NCBI GenBank assembly: GCA_964556895.1
Contig: CAZKYC010000006.1
Location: 1 to 64,000, forward strand
Reading direction: 5' to 3'
From: Hinthialibacter sp964556895
GTDB taxonomy: Bacteria > Hinthialibacterota > Hinthialibacteria > Hinthialibacterales > Hinthialibacteraceae
DNA: 64,000 bases
Shown: piece by piece, positions 35,261 to 43,375 of the stretch
Position numbering within the stretch: the first letter of the stretch is position 1
Layout of the letters: each line of letters begins with the position of its first letter
Translations under genes and position numbers: made by a program
Notes under the pieces: generated by a model
Databases searched by the model: none
What the model was told of the DNA's origin: nothing
What the model saw: only the letters and a program-made list of their open reading frames with translations

Positions 35261-35539
35261 GGTGAACTCTCCCTCGGCTGCGAACTTGAAACGCGACAGG
35301 TTCTTATTATTGCGCTTATGCTATTTTCGACATTACCAAATAGAACCTATGGGTTCAACCAATTTCTATCGAGTCTATAAAAAAGTTCTAGATATTATAA
35401 AGCATTTCCTTTACAATATCAGCGTTTTTTGCGAGACCCTACAAAATTGTAGCATTTTTAGACCATTCATCCTTGGCTTTGTCTGTAGTCTCGCCTCTAT
35501 ACGCATTCTTGATATTTATCGACACAAGGAGATGGAGTA
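35261..35539 (+). promoter_or_regulatory. A/T-rich leader and promoter region of the cold-shock gene
   Basis: 279 bp without a gene between the divergent GH5 and cold-shock genes. It is AT-rich in the middle and includes CTACAA-AA-TTGTAG (near 35444-35457) followed by ATTTTTAG. A long structured 5' leader is usual for cold-shock mRNAs, but I cannot fix the transcription start. The ribosome site AAGGAGATGGAG precedes the ATG at 35540. Confidence 0.4.
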
Positions 35540-35752
35540 ATGACGGCAACTGGAAGAGTCAAATGGTTTAATGAGCAAAAGGGATATGGATTCATCGAAC
35601 AGGAAGGCGGGCAGGACATCTTCGTCCATTACACTGGCATCACTGGCGACGGGTTTAAAAACCTATATGAAGGCCAGTTGGTCAAATTTGAGGTGACCGA
35701 GGGTGAAAAAGGCCCAAAGGCAGTCAATGTTATTGGGTCCGCCGCCGAGTAA
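35540..35752 (+). CDS. Cold-shock domain protein (CspA family)
   Basis: A 70-aa single-OB-fold nucleic acid chaperone. RNP1 is KGYGFIEQ, RNP2 is DIFVHYTGI, and VKWFNEQKG starts the fold. It binds single-stranded RNA/DNA and melts mRNA structure, typically on temperature downshift. Length and motifs are standard. A clean terminator follows, so it is monocistronic. Confidence 0.97.
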   Translation: MTATGRVKWFNEQKGYGFIEQEGGQDIFVHYTGITGDGFKNLYEGQLVKFEVTEGEKGPKAVNVIGSAAE

Positions 35753-35777
35753 TTTTTCAGACAATTTCGATTCACTG

Positions 35778-35805
35778 CGCCCGCTAAGTCTATCGGGCGT
35801 TTTTT
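35778..35805 (+). terminator. Intrinsic terminator of the cold-shock gene
   Basis: CGCCCG and CGGGCG with a 10-nt loop and a six-T tail. Confidence 0.85.
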
Positions 35806-35941
35806 ATGTAAATTTTTGTTTTTGCTTCAGTTAAAAAGCGTGCTTTAATACGCCTCTAATATTCACTTTCTATTGTAAGAGATAAGAAAACACCGCAATT
35901 ACAAGAATTATGTTCTTTTAGAATTCTTAGGATTTCTTGGT

Positions 35942-37261
35942 ATGAATAAGCCCAAAGGGGCTGTAACCGCCTGGTTAGAACGATCCCCCAATTTCGTTTT
36001 CGTCATTTATGCCATCACAGCGGCTTTCTGTGTCTATTTTTGTATGTACGCATACAGAAAACCCTGGTCAGCCGCCACCTTCGACGGCGCCAGCTGGGAA
36101 GCGTTTAAATACTGGGCGGGCGTTAGTCAGATTCTGGGCTATGCGCTGTCAAAATTTGTCGGCATCAAAATCTGCTCCGAAATCAGCCACGCCAAACGCG
36201 CCATCGCCATCATTGGTTTCATTTTTGTTGCTGAGTTCGCTTTATTGCTGTTCGCCGTCGTTCCAGAGAATCTCAAAATCGCCGCTATCTTTTTAAATGG
36301 CATCCCCCTTGGGATGATCTGGGGGTTAGTGGTCAGTTTTCTCGAAGGCCGACGCACATCTGAAATTCTGCTCGCCGGATTGAGTTGTTCATTTATTGTC
36401 TCAAGCGGCATGGTCAAAGACTTTGGCCGCTGGCTGATAATGTCTTGGGACGTCACCGATTACTGGATGCCCTTTGTCACGGGCTTGTGCTTCTTGGCCC
36501 CGCTGATTTTCTTCGTCTGGATGTTAAGCCAGCTGCCCGAACCAAACTACAATGATGAGGATGAACGCACCCGCCGCGAGCCGATGAACGCCCAACAACG
36601 CATTGAGTTCTTCAAATCATTCCTGCCCGGCATGATCATGCTGTTGGTTGCATATTTCTTCCTGACGGCCTACCGCGACTACCGTGACACCTTCGGTATC
36701 GAAGTATTCGTCACAATGGGCTATGAGAACGAATCGGGCCTTTTCACACGCGCCGATCTTCCCGTCGCGTTTGGCGTATTGGTCTGCTTAGGCGCTTTGA
36801 ACGCAATCAAAAATAACAAATGGGGCCTCATCGGCGCTTACGCCATCATGGCGGGCGGTACGACATTATTAGGCGTCGGCACCCTGCTTTATGACTTTGG
36901 CATGATTACAGGACTCACCTGGATGACGCTGACTGGGCTTGGTTCATACTTGGCCTACGTCCCGTATGGTTCCGTATTGTTCGACCGTACCATTGCCCAC
37001 ACTCGCGTGGTGGGCACATCTGTTTTTGCCATCTATGTCGCTGACGCCTGCGGCTACACCGGGTCAATCGCCACCATGATCGCCGACTACTATATATTCC
37101 ATGAAATCAAACATTTCGAGTTTTTCCACGCCTTCACCTACTTTATGTGTTTCTTAGGGACAATCTTGTTGATCGTAAGTTGTATCTACTTCATCAAACG
37201 CAGCGAAACCATCCGCCAATCAAACCTAAGCACGTCGAGCCCGGCTCCAACAGAAGCGTAA
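35942..37261 (+). CDS. DUF5690-like major facilitator-type membrane transporter
   Basis: 439 aa with about 12 membrane helices. The text YRKPWSAATF, VSQILGYALSKFVGIKICSE and LGMIWGLVVSFLEGRRTSE matches a transporter-like family annotated as DUF5690 or MFS. It has a long acidic loop (NYNDEDERTRREPMNAQQR) in the middle between the two helical halves. AGGA lies 14 nt before the ATG. Substrate unknown. It is flanked by the cold-shock gene and a TPR gene, each with its own signals. Confidence 0.8.
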   Translation: MNKPKGAVTAWLERSPNFVFVIYAITAAFCVYFCMYAYRKPWSAATFDGASWEAFKYWAGVSQILGYALSKFVGIKICSEISHAKRAIAIIGFIFVAEFALLLFAVVPENLKIAAIFLNGIPLGMIWGLVVSFLEGRRTSEILLAGLSCSFIVSSGMVKDFGRWLIMSWDVTDYWMPFVTGLCFLAPLIFFVWMLSQLPEPNYNDEDERTRREPMNAQQRIEFFKSFLPGMIMLLVAYFFLTAYRDYRDTFGIEVFVTMGYENESGLFTRADLPVAFGVLVCLGALNAIKNNKWGLIGAYAIMAGGTTLLGVGTLLYDFGMITGLTWMTLTGLGSYLAYVPYGSVLFDRTIAHTRVVGTSVFAIYVADACGYTGSIATMIADYYIFHEIKHFEFFHAFTYFMCFLGTILLIVSCIYFIKRSETIRQSNLSTSSPAPTEA

Positions 37262-37401
37262 ACTAATGTTACTCTATGTGAAATCTCTGCAAATTATTTA
37301 ATACTATTTTCATCAATTCGTTTAACTCCCCCCCCTTCTAACCGATAACTATGGTGTAGTTATTTTATTCTTAGAGGGCGACGAAACAGGGAGGTTTCAC
37401 C

Positions 37402-37857
37402 ATGATGAATCCATTGATTAGCCGATGGACAATTGCAGACGTTTATGAACACACAGGAATTAACTGTTATAATCTTGGCGACTTAGAAGATGCAAAGATT
37501 ATGCTTCTTTCCGCAGTGGAGCATGGCGAATCAGAAGACGACGACGCAGAATTTATGGTTAGCAAGTTTCACAACCTGGCGGTCGTTTACTTCGAACTCA
37601 ATGAATACAAGAAGTCTGATCTCTTCTTTCACAAAGCACTAAAGTGTTTTGTCGAAAATCCAAGCATGGATGCTGAAAAGTTGACTCTGCTGCTCAACAA
37701 CTATTCATTGTTGATGGAGCAACGAAATGAGTCGGTTCTTTCTGAAGCGTTCAGCATCTGCGCCGAGTTTGTCAGCGACCACTGGTTTGAGGCAAAAAAG
37801 AAAATCGATTTTTCTCTCGAAGATCAAAACGTTGCAGCGCTCATGAATGTAGCCTAA
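37402..37857 (+). CDS. Small TPR-like cytoplasmic protein
   Basis: 151 aa with about three TPR-like helix pairs (YNLGDLEDAKIMLLSAVEHG, VSKFHNLAVVYFELNEYKKS, DLFFHKALKCF). GGGAGG precedes the ATG. No other domain is seen, so it is probably an adaptor. Own terminator behind it. Confidence 0.75.
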   Translation: MMNPLISRWTIADVYEHTGINCYNLGDLEDAKIMLLSAVEHGESEDDDAEFMVSKFHNLAVVYFELNEYKKSDLFFHKALKCFVENPSMDAEKLTLLLNNYSLLMEQRNESVLSEAFSICAEFVSDHWFEAKKKIDFSLEDQNVAALMNVA

Positions 37858-37878
37858 CGAATTCCACGAACCGTTATG

Positions 37879-37912
37879 AAAAAGGCGTACTGGATTCAGT
37901 ACGCCTTTTTTT
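37879..37912 (+). terminator. Intrinsic terminator of the TPR gene
   Basis: Perfect AAAAAGGCGTACTG and CAGTACGCCTTTTT stem with a GATT tetraloop and a T run. The T-rich flank on both sides lets it work in both directions, also for the minus-strand gene ending at 37925. Confidence 0.95.
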
Positions 37913-37924
37913 GTTCCGTTTTGA

Positions 37925-38248
37925 TTACTGTATGGCGGGCGGTCGAGGGATGTTCACTACCCGCTCAGGCGCAAAACTTTTTTCTTCGGCCAACGGGTCA
38001 AATAAGAGGCATTTACAGCGTGTCCCGATTAGATTGGGCACAAACTCTTTTGCCGCCACTTCGACAATATCGTATTCCGCCCGAAAGAAGGTTTGCTCAA
38101 GCCATGAGTACGCGCGCGCCTTGCTCGACCAGACAGGCACAGCGATATCACCGCCCGGCAAATCAAAATAGAGCGGACTTACTTGGGCGGACGGAGAGTC
38201 GTTTTTACCAATAATAAAAACGGCTGGCGGCAGCTGGTCGATTTCCAT
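37925..38248 (-). CDS. Unknown 107-aa protein at the end of the metal-transport operon
   Basis: I do not recognise a family. The sequence reads like a folded soluble protein (AVFIIGKNDSPSAQVSPLYF, GGDIAVPVWSSKARAYSWLE, FFRAEYDIVEVAA). It follows the second permease by 30 bp on the same strand. No strong ribosome site is seen before the ATG. Single Cys pair (CKC) near residue 79. Confidence 0.6.
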   Translation of the reverse strand: MEIDQLPPAVFIIGKNDSPSAQVSPLYFDLPGGDIAVPVWSSKARAYSWLEQTFFRAEYDIVEVAAKEFVPNLIGTRCKCLLFDPLAEEKSFAPERVVNIPRPPAIQ

Positions 38249-38278
38249 AATTGAATCGTCATTCTACCACCAAATTGA

Positions 38279-39550
38279 TCAGCGCGGGATTGTCTTGCCA
38301 TGTGGGTCGACTTCTGGGTGTTCCATCTCACGGTCTAACTTTTCAGTTAAGTCTGGGGTGATATGGTGTTCGACGCGGTCAGCCGGATCGTGTGTATGGT
38401 CAGCGGCGTAGCCAATGCCTTCGAGGTATGATTCATACAAACGGTGGCGTTTGATGAGTTCGATGGCGTCGTTATTGCCTGACTTGGTCAGTTCAAATTT
38501 CAAATTGCCTTCTTCTAATAATCCTTTTCGCACCAACCGCCGGGCGGTCTTCTCCGCATCGGGCAACAGCCATTGCTGGGCCTCGCTGATATCCATCACG
38601 CTGAATGGAAGAGCAAAGCCCGCTTCAACCTGGCGCCCCGCCCAAAGCAATACGTCTTCTTCAGCGACCCGGTTTGACAGGTTTCGTCTCGACAACCAGC
38701 GGGTAAACACGCCGTGTGTTGGAGAGAAAACCAATGCCACAGCAAACAACAGCCCTGACACAGCGCCCATTGCTCCGGCGATCGAACTATCAAGCCAAAT
38801 CGCTGAGAAGAAACCCAGGATCGAAGTCAGCGAACCCGCCAGAACCGAATAGAGCAACATCAACGACAAGCGGTCAGTCAATAAATAGGCTGTCGCGGCA
38901 GGCGCGATCAACATCGCCACGACAAGTATGACGCCGACGCTTTCAAACGCGCCCACCGTGGTGACCGCAACCAACGTCATCAACAGATAGTGCATCACTG
39001 TGACGGGAATCCCCACCGCCGCCGCCATCGCCGGGTCAAACGCGCACAATTTGAATTCTTTGTAAAACAAACTCACGACGACACTATTGAGCAACAACAA
39101 ACCGCCGTTGACCCATAACGCTCTGGGGCCGAGATAGAACTCACCCAGCACAAATGAATCAAGCGGAGTCAGCGCAATCTCGCCCTCTAATACGCAATCG
39201 GTATCCAAGTGGACGCCTTCGCCAAACAGAGAAACGCCAATCACGCCAAGGGCGAACAGCGCGGTGAACGTGACGCCAAGCGCCGCGTCATGTTGAACGC
39301 CGCCGCTATTGAGGGTTTGAATAATGAATGTCGTTAAAATTCCAATCAGGGCCGCTCCAAGAAACATCCAGAAGATCGACATTGAGTTGCTCAACAAAAA
39401 TGCGATGACGATTCCCGGAAGAACCGCGTGGCTGATGGCGTCACCCAACATCGCCATACGGCGCAGCACCAAAAAGCAGCCCAGCATCCCACAGGCGGAC
39501 GCAGCGAAGGCCCCGGTTAAGATGATCCAAAATCCACTTAAGAAATCCAT
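38279..39550 (-). CDS. Metal (Mn/Zn/Fe) ABC transporter permease with C-terminal DtxR-like domain
   Basis: 423 aa. The N-terminal ~275 residues hold eight or nine hydrophobic helices of the ZnuB/MntB/SitD family (GCFLVLRRMAMLGDAISHAVLPGI is its hallmark, GVILVVAMLIAPAATAYLL another). An added ~130-residue cytoplasmic tail has a winged-helix-like part (AEKTARRLVRKGLLEEGN) followed by an MntR/DtxR dimerisation/metal-binding segment (RHRLYESYLEGIGYAADHTH, DRVEHHITPDLTEKLDREME, HPEVDPHGKTIPR). The tail should sense or bind the metal. It starts 16 bp after the first permease's stop. Confidence 0.93.
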   Translation of the reverse strand: MDFLSGFWIILTGAFAASACGMLGCFLVLRRMAMLGDAISHAVLPGIVIAFLLSNSMSIFWMFLGAALIGILTTFIIQTLNSGGVQHDAALGVTFTALFALGVIGVSLFGEGVHLDTDCVLEGEIALTPLDSFVLGEFYLGPRALWVNGGLLLLNSVVVSLFYKEFKLCAFDPAMAAAVGIPVTVMHYLLMTLVAVTTVGAFESVGVILVVAMLIAPAATAYLLTDRLSLMLLYSVLAGSLTSILGFFSAIWLDSSIAGAMGAVSGLLFAVALVFSPTHGVFTRWLSRRNLSNRVAEEDVLLWAGRQVEAGFALPFSVMDISEAQQWLLPDAEKTARRLVRKGLLEEGNLKFELTKSGNNDAIELIKRHRLYESYLEGIGYAADHTHDPADRVEHHITPDLTEKLDREMEHPEVDPHGKTIPR

Positions 39551-39565
39551 TGCGTGTTTCCTCTG

Positions 39566-40849
39566 TTAGGCAGTTGCGATCGGGTGCGCAGTAGGTGGTC
39601 GTTCCAGGTTAAGCCCATGGGTGTTTAATAGACGCTCGAGTTGTTTGACCGTCTCAGGCGCCAAGAAGTGTTCGATCAAATCGGCGTCGCGGTCGACATG
39701 GTCAGATTCAAATTCTTCTTCGTGCATCAGATACATTTCCCATAAACGGTGGTTGCGGGTCACTTGATAGGCCTGTTCCATGCCGCTTTGCGTCAAACGA
39801 AATGAGCCGTTTTGTTCTTCGACACATTGTTCGTTCATTAATCTGTGCAGGTTTCTCAGCGCTTGGGCTGGCGTTTGCGACCGCAGTGCGGCGATATCGT
39901 TTAAAGGCGCCCATCCGTCCCAGGAACCGTGTCGTTCAGACCATTCATACAACGAGCGAAGTGCATTCTCTCGAGCGACGCGGCGGCGAAGTTTCCAAAC
40001 CCGAATGCCTTTGGCGACCAATCCACGCGCTGGAGCGAAAAGCAGCGATAGCACAAACATCAACGTCGCCGACAATACGATCCACGGGCCGGTTGGCATT
40101 CGCGGGGCCAGCGCGCTCAAATACACGCCCAGCGCTCCTGACATGCCGCCGAACAGGGCGGATAGCAAGGTCATACGGTGAAGGCGGTCCGTCCAATAGC
40201 GGGCGGCGGCGGCTGGAGTAATCAACATCGCAACCATTAATACAACGCCGACCGCTTGAAGCCCAATGACGACAATCAGAACGATCAAGATGTTGAGCAT
40301 CGCGTCAAGCCAGGCGGATGAAAACCCTAGACTGTCGGCGAACCCTGTGTCAAAGCAAAGCAGTTTCATTTCTTTATAAAGCAACAACGAGAATACAATG
40401 ACAGCGAAGGCGCAAAACGCCATGATATACACATCGCGTCCGACCATCGCCGCCGCCTGCCCAAAAATAAAGGTCTTCAGGCCTGCTTTGTTGCCGCCGC
40501 TGGAATTCAATATGAATGTCAACAACACAATGCCAATCGCGAAGAAAACCGAGAGAACCAGCCCTAAGGCCGCGTCTTCTTTAATGCGCGAATGGCGCGT
40601 AATGAATTGAATGCAAAATGCGCCCAACATGCCGGCGGCGAGCGCGCCCAACATAAAGGCCGGGATTGAACGTTCGCCAACGATCATGTACGCGACGCAC
40701 ACGCCGGGAAGCGCCGCATGGGCCAAGGCGTCGCCTAACAGGCTGCGCTTTCTCAGCATGGCGAAACTGCTGAGGATGCCGCTGCACATACCAAGCAGGA
40801 CGCACCCAGCCAACACCCATTGAGCATTAATGTCAGTCAAAAAGTTCAT
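39566..40849 (-). CDS. Metal ABC transporter permease with C-terminal DtxR-like domain (first copy in operon)
   Basis: 427 aa of the same ZnuB/MntB type: GILSSFAMLRKRSLLGDALAHAALPG and VGVVLMVAMLITPAAAARYW. Its tail from ~residue 290 has a winged-helix-like section (APLNDIAALRSQTPAQALRN) and a DtxR-like dimer/metal segment (NHRLWEMYLMHEEEFESDHV, LIEHFLAPETVKQLERLLN) with many His/Glu. The gene overlaps the ATPase stop as ATGA. The two permeases are paralogues and likely form a heterodimer. Confidence 0.93.
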   Translation of the reverse strand: MNFLTDINAQWVLAGCVLLGMCSGILSSFAMLRKRSLLGDALAHAALPGVCVAYMIVGERSIPAFMLGALAAGMLGAFCIQFITRHSRIKEDAALGLVLSVFFAIGIVLLTFILNSSGGNKAGLKTFIFGQAAAMVGRDVYIMAFCAFAVIVFSLLLYKEMKLLCFDTGFADSLGFSSAWLDAMLNILIVLIVVIGLQAVGVVLMVAMLITPAAAARYWTDRLHRMTLLSALFGGMSGALGVYLSALAPRMPTGPWIVLSATLMFVLSLLFAPARGLVAKGIRVWKLRRRVARENALRSLYEWSERHGSWDGWAPLNDIAALRSQTPAQALRNLHRLMNEQCVEEQNGSFRLTQSGMEQAYQVTRNHRLWEMYLMHEEEFESDHVDRDADLIEHFLAPETVKQLERLLNTHGLNLERPPTAHPIATA

Positions 40850-41685
40850 TGTTGTGGATCAGCCCCGTGTGGTTGGTTAATCGAAACCGCGTCGGCCAGC
40901 TCTGAAATGATGTTGAGGCGCCCGCCGTAGGTCTTACGAAGGTTGTCTTCGTTAAACACCTCTTCAGTCGGGCCAATGGTGATCAGCCGCATGTTGATCA
41001 TTAACACCCAATCAAAATAGTCGCTGACTGTCTGTAAGTCGTGGTGAACCACAAACACGGTCTTGCCCTGGGATTTCAGCGTCTTCAAAATTTTGATAAT
41101 GGCTTTTTCTGTCGCGACGTCGACGCCTGCGAAGGGTTCATCCATAAAATAAACAGTGGAGTTTTGTGCGAGCGCGCGGGCGAGAAACACGCGTTGTTGT
41201 TGGCCACCCGAAAGCTGGCTGATTTGGCGGTTGGCGAAATCAGCCATCCCGACTTGTTTCAAACAGCCCATTGCATACTCTCTGTCACGCCGAGCTGGAC
41301 GGCGAAACCACCCCAAGCGACCATAAACGCCCATTAAGACAACGTCTAACACATCAGTGGGAAAATCCCAGTCGACTGATTCGCGCTGAGGAACATACCC
41401 AATTTTTTGGCGTTGTTTAGAGATTGGTTCGCCATAACATTTCACCCAGCCGGACGCGGGAGGCACAAGCCCCATCGCTGACTTCAATAACGTCGACTTG
41501 CCCGCCCCGTTGGGGCCGACGATTCCGACTAACACCCCTTCAGGAACAACAAAATCAATGTCCCACAACACGGGTTTGCGGTGATAGGCGACCGTCAGGT
41601 CATGGACCTCAAGCGGCGGCGGATCAGGTACCGCATAAGACGGTGATGGCTTGATATCGTTTGTAGATTCAGCGGTAATAGTCAT
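40846..41685 (-). CDS. Metal ABC transporter ATP-binding protein
   Basis: 279 aa from ATG 41685, chosen over two upstream in-frame TTG codons because GGAGAC is spaced 7-8 nt from it. It has Walker A GPNGAGKSTLLKS, Q-loop PQRESVDWDFP, signature LSGGQQQRV, Walker B VYFMDEPFAGVD and the switch His in VVHHDLQ. The PQRxxVDWxFP segment is typical of MntA/SitB/ZnuC-type manganese, iron or zinc importers. It couples with both permeases and the lipoprotein. Confidence 0.95.
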   Translation of the reverse strand: MTITAESTNDIKPSPSYAVPDPPPLEVHDLTVAYHRKPVLWDIDFVVPEGVLVGIVGPNGAGKSTLLKSAMGLVPPASGWVKCYGEPISKQRQKIGYVPQRESVDWDFPTDVLDVVLMGVYGRLGWFRRPARRDREYAMGCLKQVGMADFANRQISQLSGGQQQRVFLARALAQNSTVYFMDEPFAGVDVATEKAIIKILKTLKSQGKTVFVVHHDLQTVSDYFDWVLMINMRLITIGPTEEVFNEDNLRKTYGGRLNIISELADAVSINQPHGADPQQ

Positions 41686-41700
41686 CAACAAGTCTCCAAC

Positions 41701-42630
41701 TTACTGTAAGGCGTTCACAATTGTGTTCACATTGTGGCGGATCATTCCGATATAGGTTCCTTCTTCCGTCCCGGCGGCGCCCATCGCGTCAGAAAACAAC
41801 TCCCCGCCGATAACAACCTCATGTCCTTTGCCTTTGCAGCCTTCAACCAATGCTTCAATTGACCGGGCCGGGACGCTGGTTTCGACAAACACTGCTTTTA
41901 CGTTGCGTTCAACAATAATTTCGATCAATCGCTGAAGGTCTTGCAGTCCAAATTCGCTGACGGTGCTGATGCCTTGCAGGCCCATCACTTCGATGTCATA
42001 GGCGCGGCCAAAATAGCCAAACGCATCATGGGCGGTGATCAACACGCGTTGTTGTTGAGGGATACTGGCGATTTGTTCTTTGACCCAAACATCGAGTTCA
42101 GCCAGCTGGTTTTGATAGGCTTCGCCATTGTCGCGGTATTCCTGTTCGCCTTCAGGATCGACTTTGACCAGCGCTTCGACCACGGCGGCGACCGCCTGAG
42201 ACCACAGACTGACGTCCATCCAAATGTGGGGGTCATAATGGCCTTCATAGTCTGGGTGTGAAAGCAGTAACGATAGTCCAATAGCATCGCCAAACGCAAC
42301 GACAGGTTTGGGGCCGCTTTGCATTTTCTCAAAGATTTCAATCATACGCCCTTCAAGAATCAGCCCATTGTAGAATATCACGTTCGCGCGAGACAATAGG
42401 CCTAAATCGGCAGGCGAAGCTTTGTATAAGTGGGGGTCGACTCCCTCCCCCATCATGTTAATCACTTCGATGCGTTCTCCAGCGACATTGTGGACAACAT
42501 CGGCGATTTGGGCGATCGTACAAACCGCCCTCAGGTTGCCGTCGTCTATCGGGCCGCCGCAAGAACTGACAATGAACACAATAACTATGAGTGCTATTTT
42601 TTGAATCACAATGGATATCCTCTCCTTCAT
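41701..42630 (-). CDS. Metal ABC transporter substrate-binding lipoprotein (cluster A-I)
   Basis: 309 aa from ATG 42630, which overlaps the regulator stop as ATGA. The signal peptide ends in a lipobox (VFIVSSC, Cys24). The family metal ligands are visible: H in GVDPHLYKAS, H in HYDPHIWMD, and H in ITAHDAFGYFG, plus the acidic ligand near FVETSVPARSIEAL. This ligand set fits Zn/Mn-binding TroA/ZnuA/PsaA. No His-rich loop is seen, which argues slightly for Mn or Fe rather than Zn (inference). Confidence 0.95.
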   Translation of the reverse strand: MKERISIVIQKIALIVIVFIVSSCGGPIDDGNLRAVCTIAQIADVVHNVAGERIEVINMMGEGVDPHLYKASPADLGLLSRANVIFYNGLILEGRMIEIFEKMQSGPKPVVAFGDAIGLSLLLSHPDYEGHYDPHIWMDVSLWSQAVAAVVEALVKVDPEGEQEYRDNGEAYQNQLAELDVWVKEQIASIPQQQRVLITAHDAFGYFGRAYDIEVMGLQGISTVSEFGLQDLQRLIEIIVERNVKAVFVETSVPARSIEALVEGCKGKGHEVVIGGELFSDAMGAAGTEEGTYIGMIRHNVNTIVNALQ

Positions 42631-43286
42631 TTTTTCTTCGATTGGACAAACACATTTGACGCGAGGTCGCGTCCGATGGCGCACTCGGCGCCATTGATTT
42701 TTAGATGGATGGAACCGCCGTACGGCTCTTCTTTCATCATCTGGACTTTAGCGCCCGGCACCAGGCCGACTACATCCATATATTGCAACATGCTTGCGTC
42801 AGAATCATCGACGCGCTGCACCTGGCTAGCCTCGCCGGGTTGCATCGCCATGATTGGTAGAATGGATTGGTCGGGCAACGCGCCATCTTTTGATGGGATC
42901 GGGTCGCCATGGGGGTCGTGAGTGGGATGCCCCAAAAACTCATCAATTTTCTCTTCGAAAACTTCTGAAATGACATGCTCAAGACGCTCGGCTTCGTCGT
43001 GAACCTGGTCCCAGCTGTAGCCAAGCGCTTTTTGAAGATAGAGCTCAATCAGGCGATGATGGCGAAGAATTTCTAGCGCAATCTTCTCTCCACTTTTGGT
43101 CAACGCCAGACCTGTCGCTCGCGAGTAATTCACCAGTTTTAACGACCGGAGCCGCTTGACCATCTTGGTTACAGCCGCTGGCGACACCGAAAAATTCTCC
43201 GCAAGCATCGAAGGGGTAACGGTGTCGCCATCCCGCCCCATTGAATAGATGGTTTTTAAATAGTCTTCGCCGTTAGAACCTAACAT
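42627..43286 (-). CDS. DtxR/MntR-family metal-dependent transcriptional regulator
   Basis: 219 aa from ATG 43286 (AGGTGG upstream); a longer in-frame reading to 43322 would lie inside the operator. Domains in order: winged helix (EDYLKTIYSMGRDGD, SPAAVTKMVKRLRSL), metal-binding dimerisation domain (RHHRLIELYLQKALGYSWDQVHDEAERLEHVIS; EFLGHPTHDPHGDPIP) and a C-terminal FeoA/SH3-like domain (SMLQYMDVVGLVPGAKVQMM). The D-x-H ligands suggest Mn or Fe sensing. As first gene of the operon it likely represses itself and the transporter when metal is plentiful. Confidence 0.95.
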   Translation of the reverse strand: MLGSNGEDYLKTIYSMGRDGDTVTPSMLAENFSVSPAAVTKMVKRLRSLKLVNYSRATGLALTKSGEKIALEILRHHRLIELYLQKALGYSWDQVHDEAERLEHVISEVFEEKIDEFLGHPTHDPHGDPIPSKDGALPDQSILPIMAMQPGEASQVQRVDDSDASMLQYMDVVGLVPGAKVQMMKEEPYGGSIHLKINGAECAIGRDLASNVFVQSKKK

Positions 43287-43312
43287 AACACCACCTGGGT
43301 TAACTAGAGTAT

Positions 43313-43338
43313 AATTTAACATTAACCAAAGTTAAATT
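43313..43338 (-). promoter_or_regulatory. Inverted-repeat operator within the promoter of the metal-regulator operon
   Basis: AATTTAAC-N10-GTTAAATT, an 8-bp perfect inverted repeat, with an inner TTAAC-TTTG-GTTAA. Reading the minus strand, a TATACT -10 box (43313-43308) and a possible TTTAAC -35 box (43336-43331) are spaced 17 bp and are covered by the arms; a TTGACA lies just upstream (43346-43341). Binding there would block the promoter. I infer the DtxR-like protein binds it. Confidence 0.65.
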
Positions 43339-43375
43339 TATGTCAAGACAAGTGGAGAAATAATCATTCTGGTAC

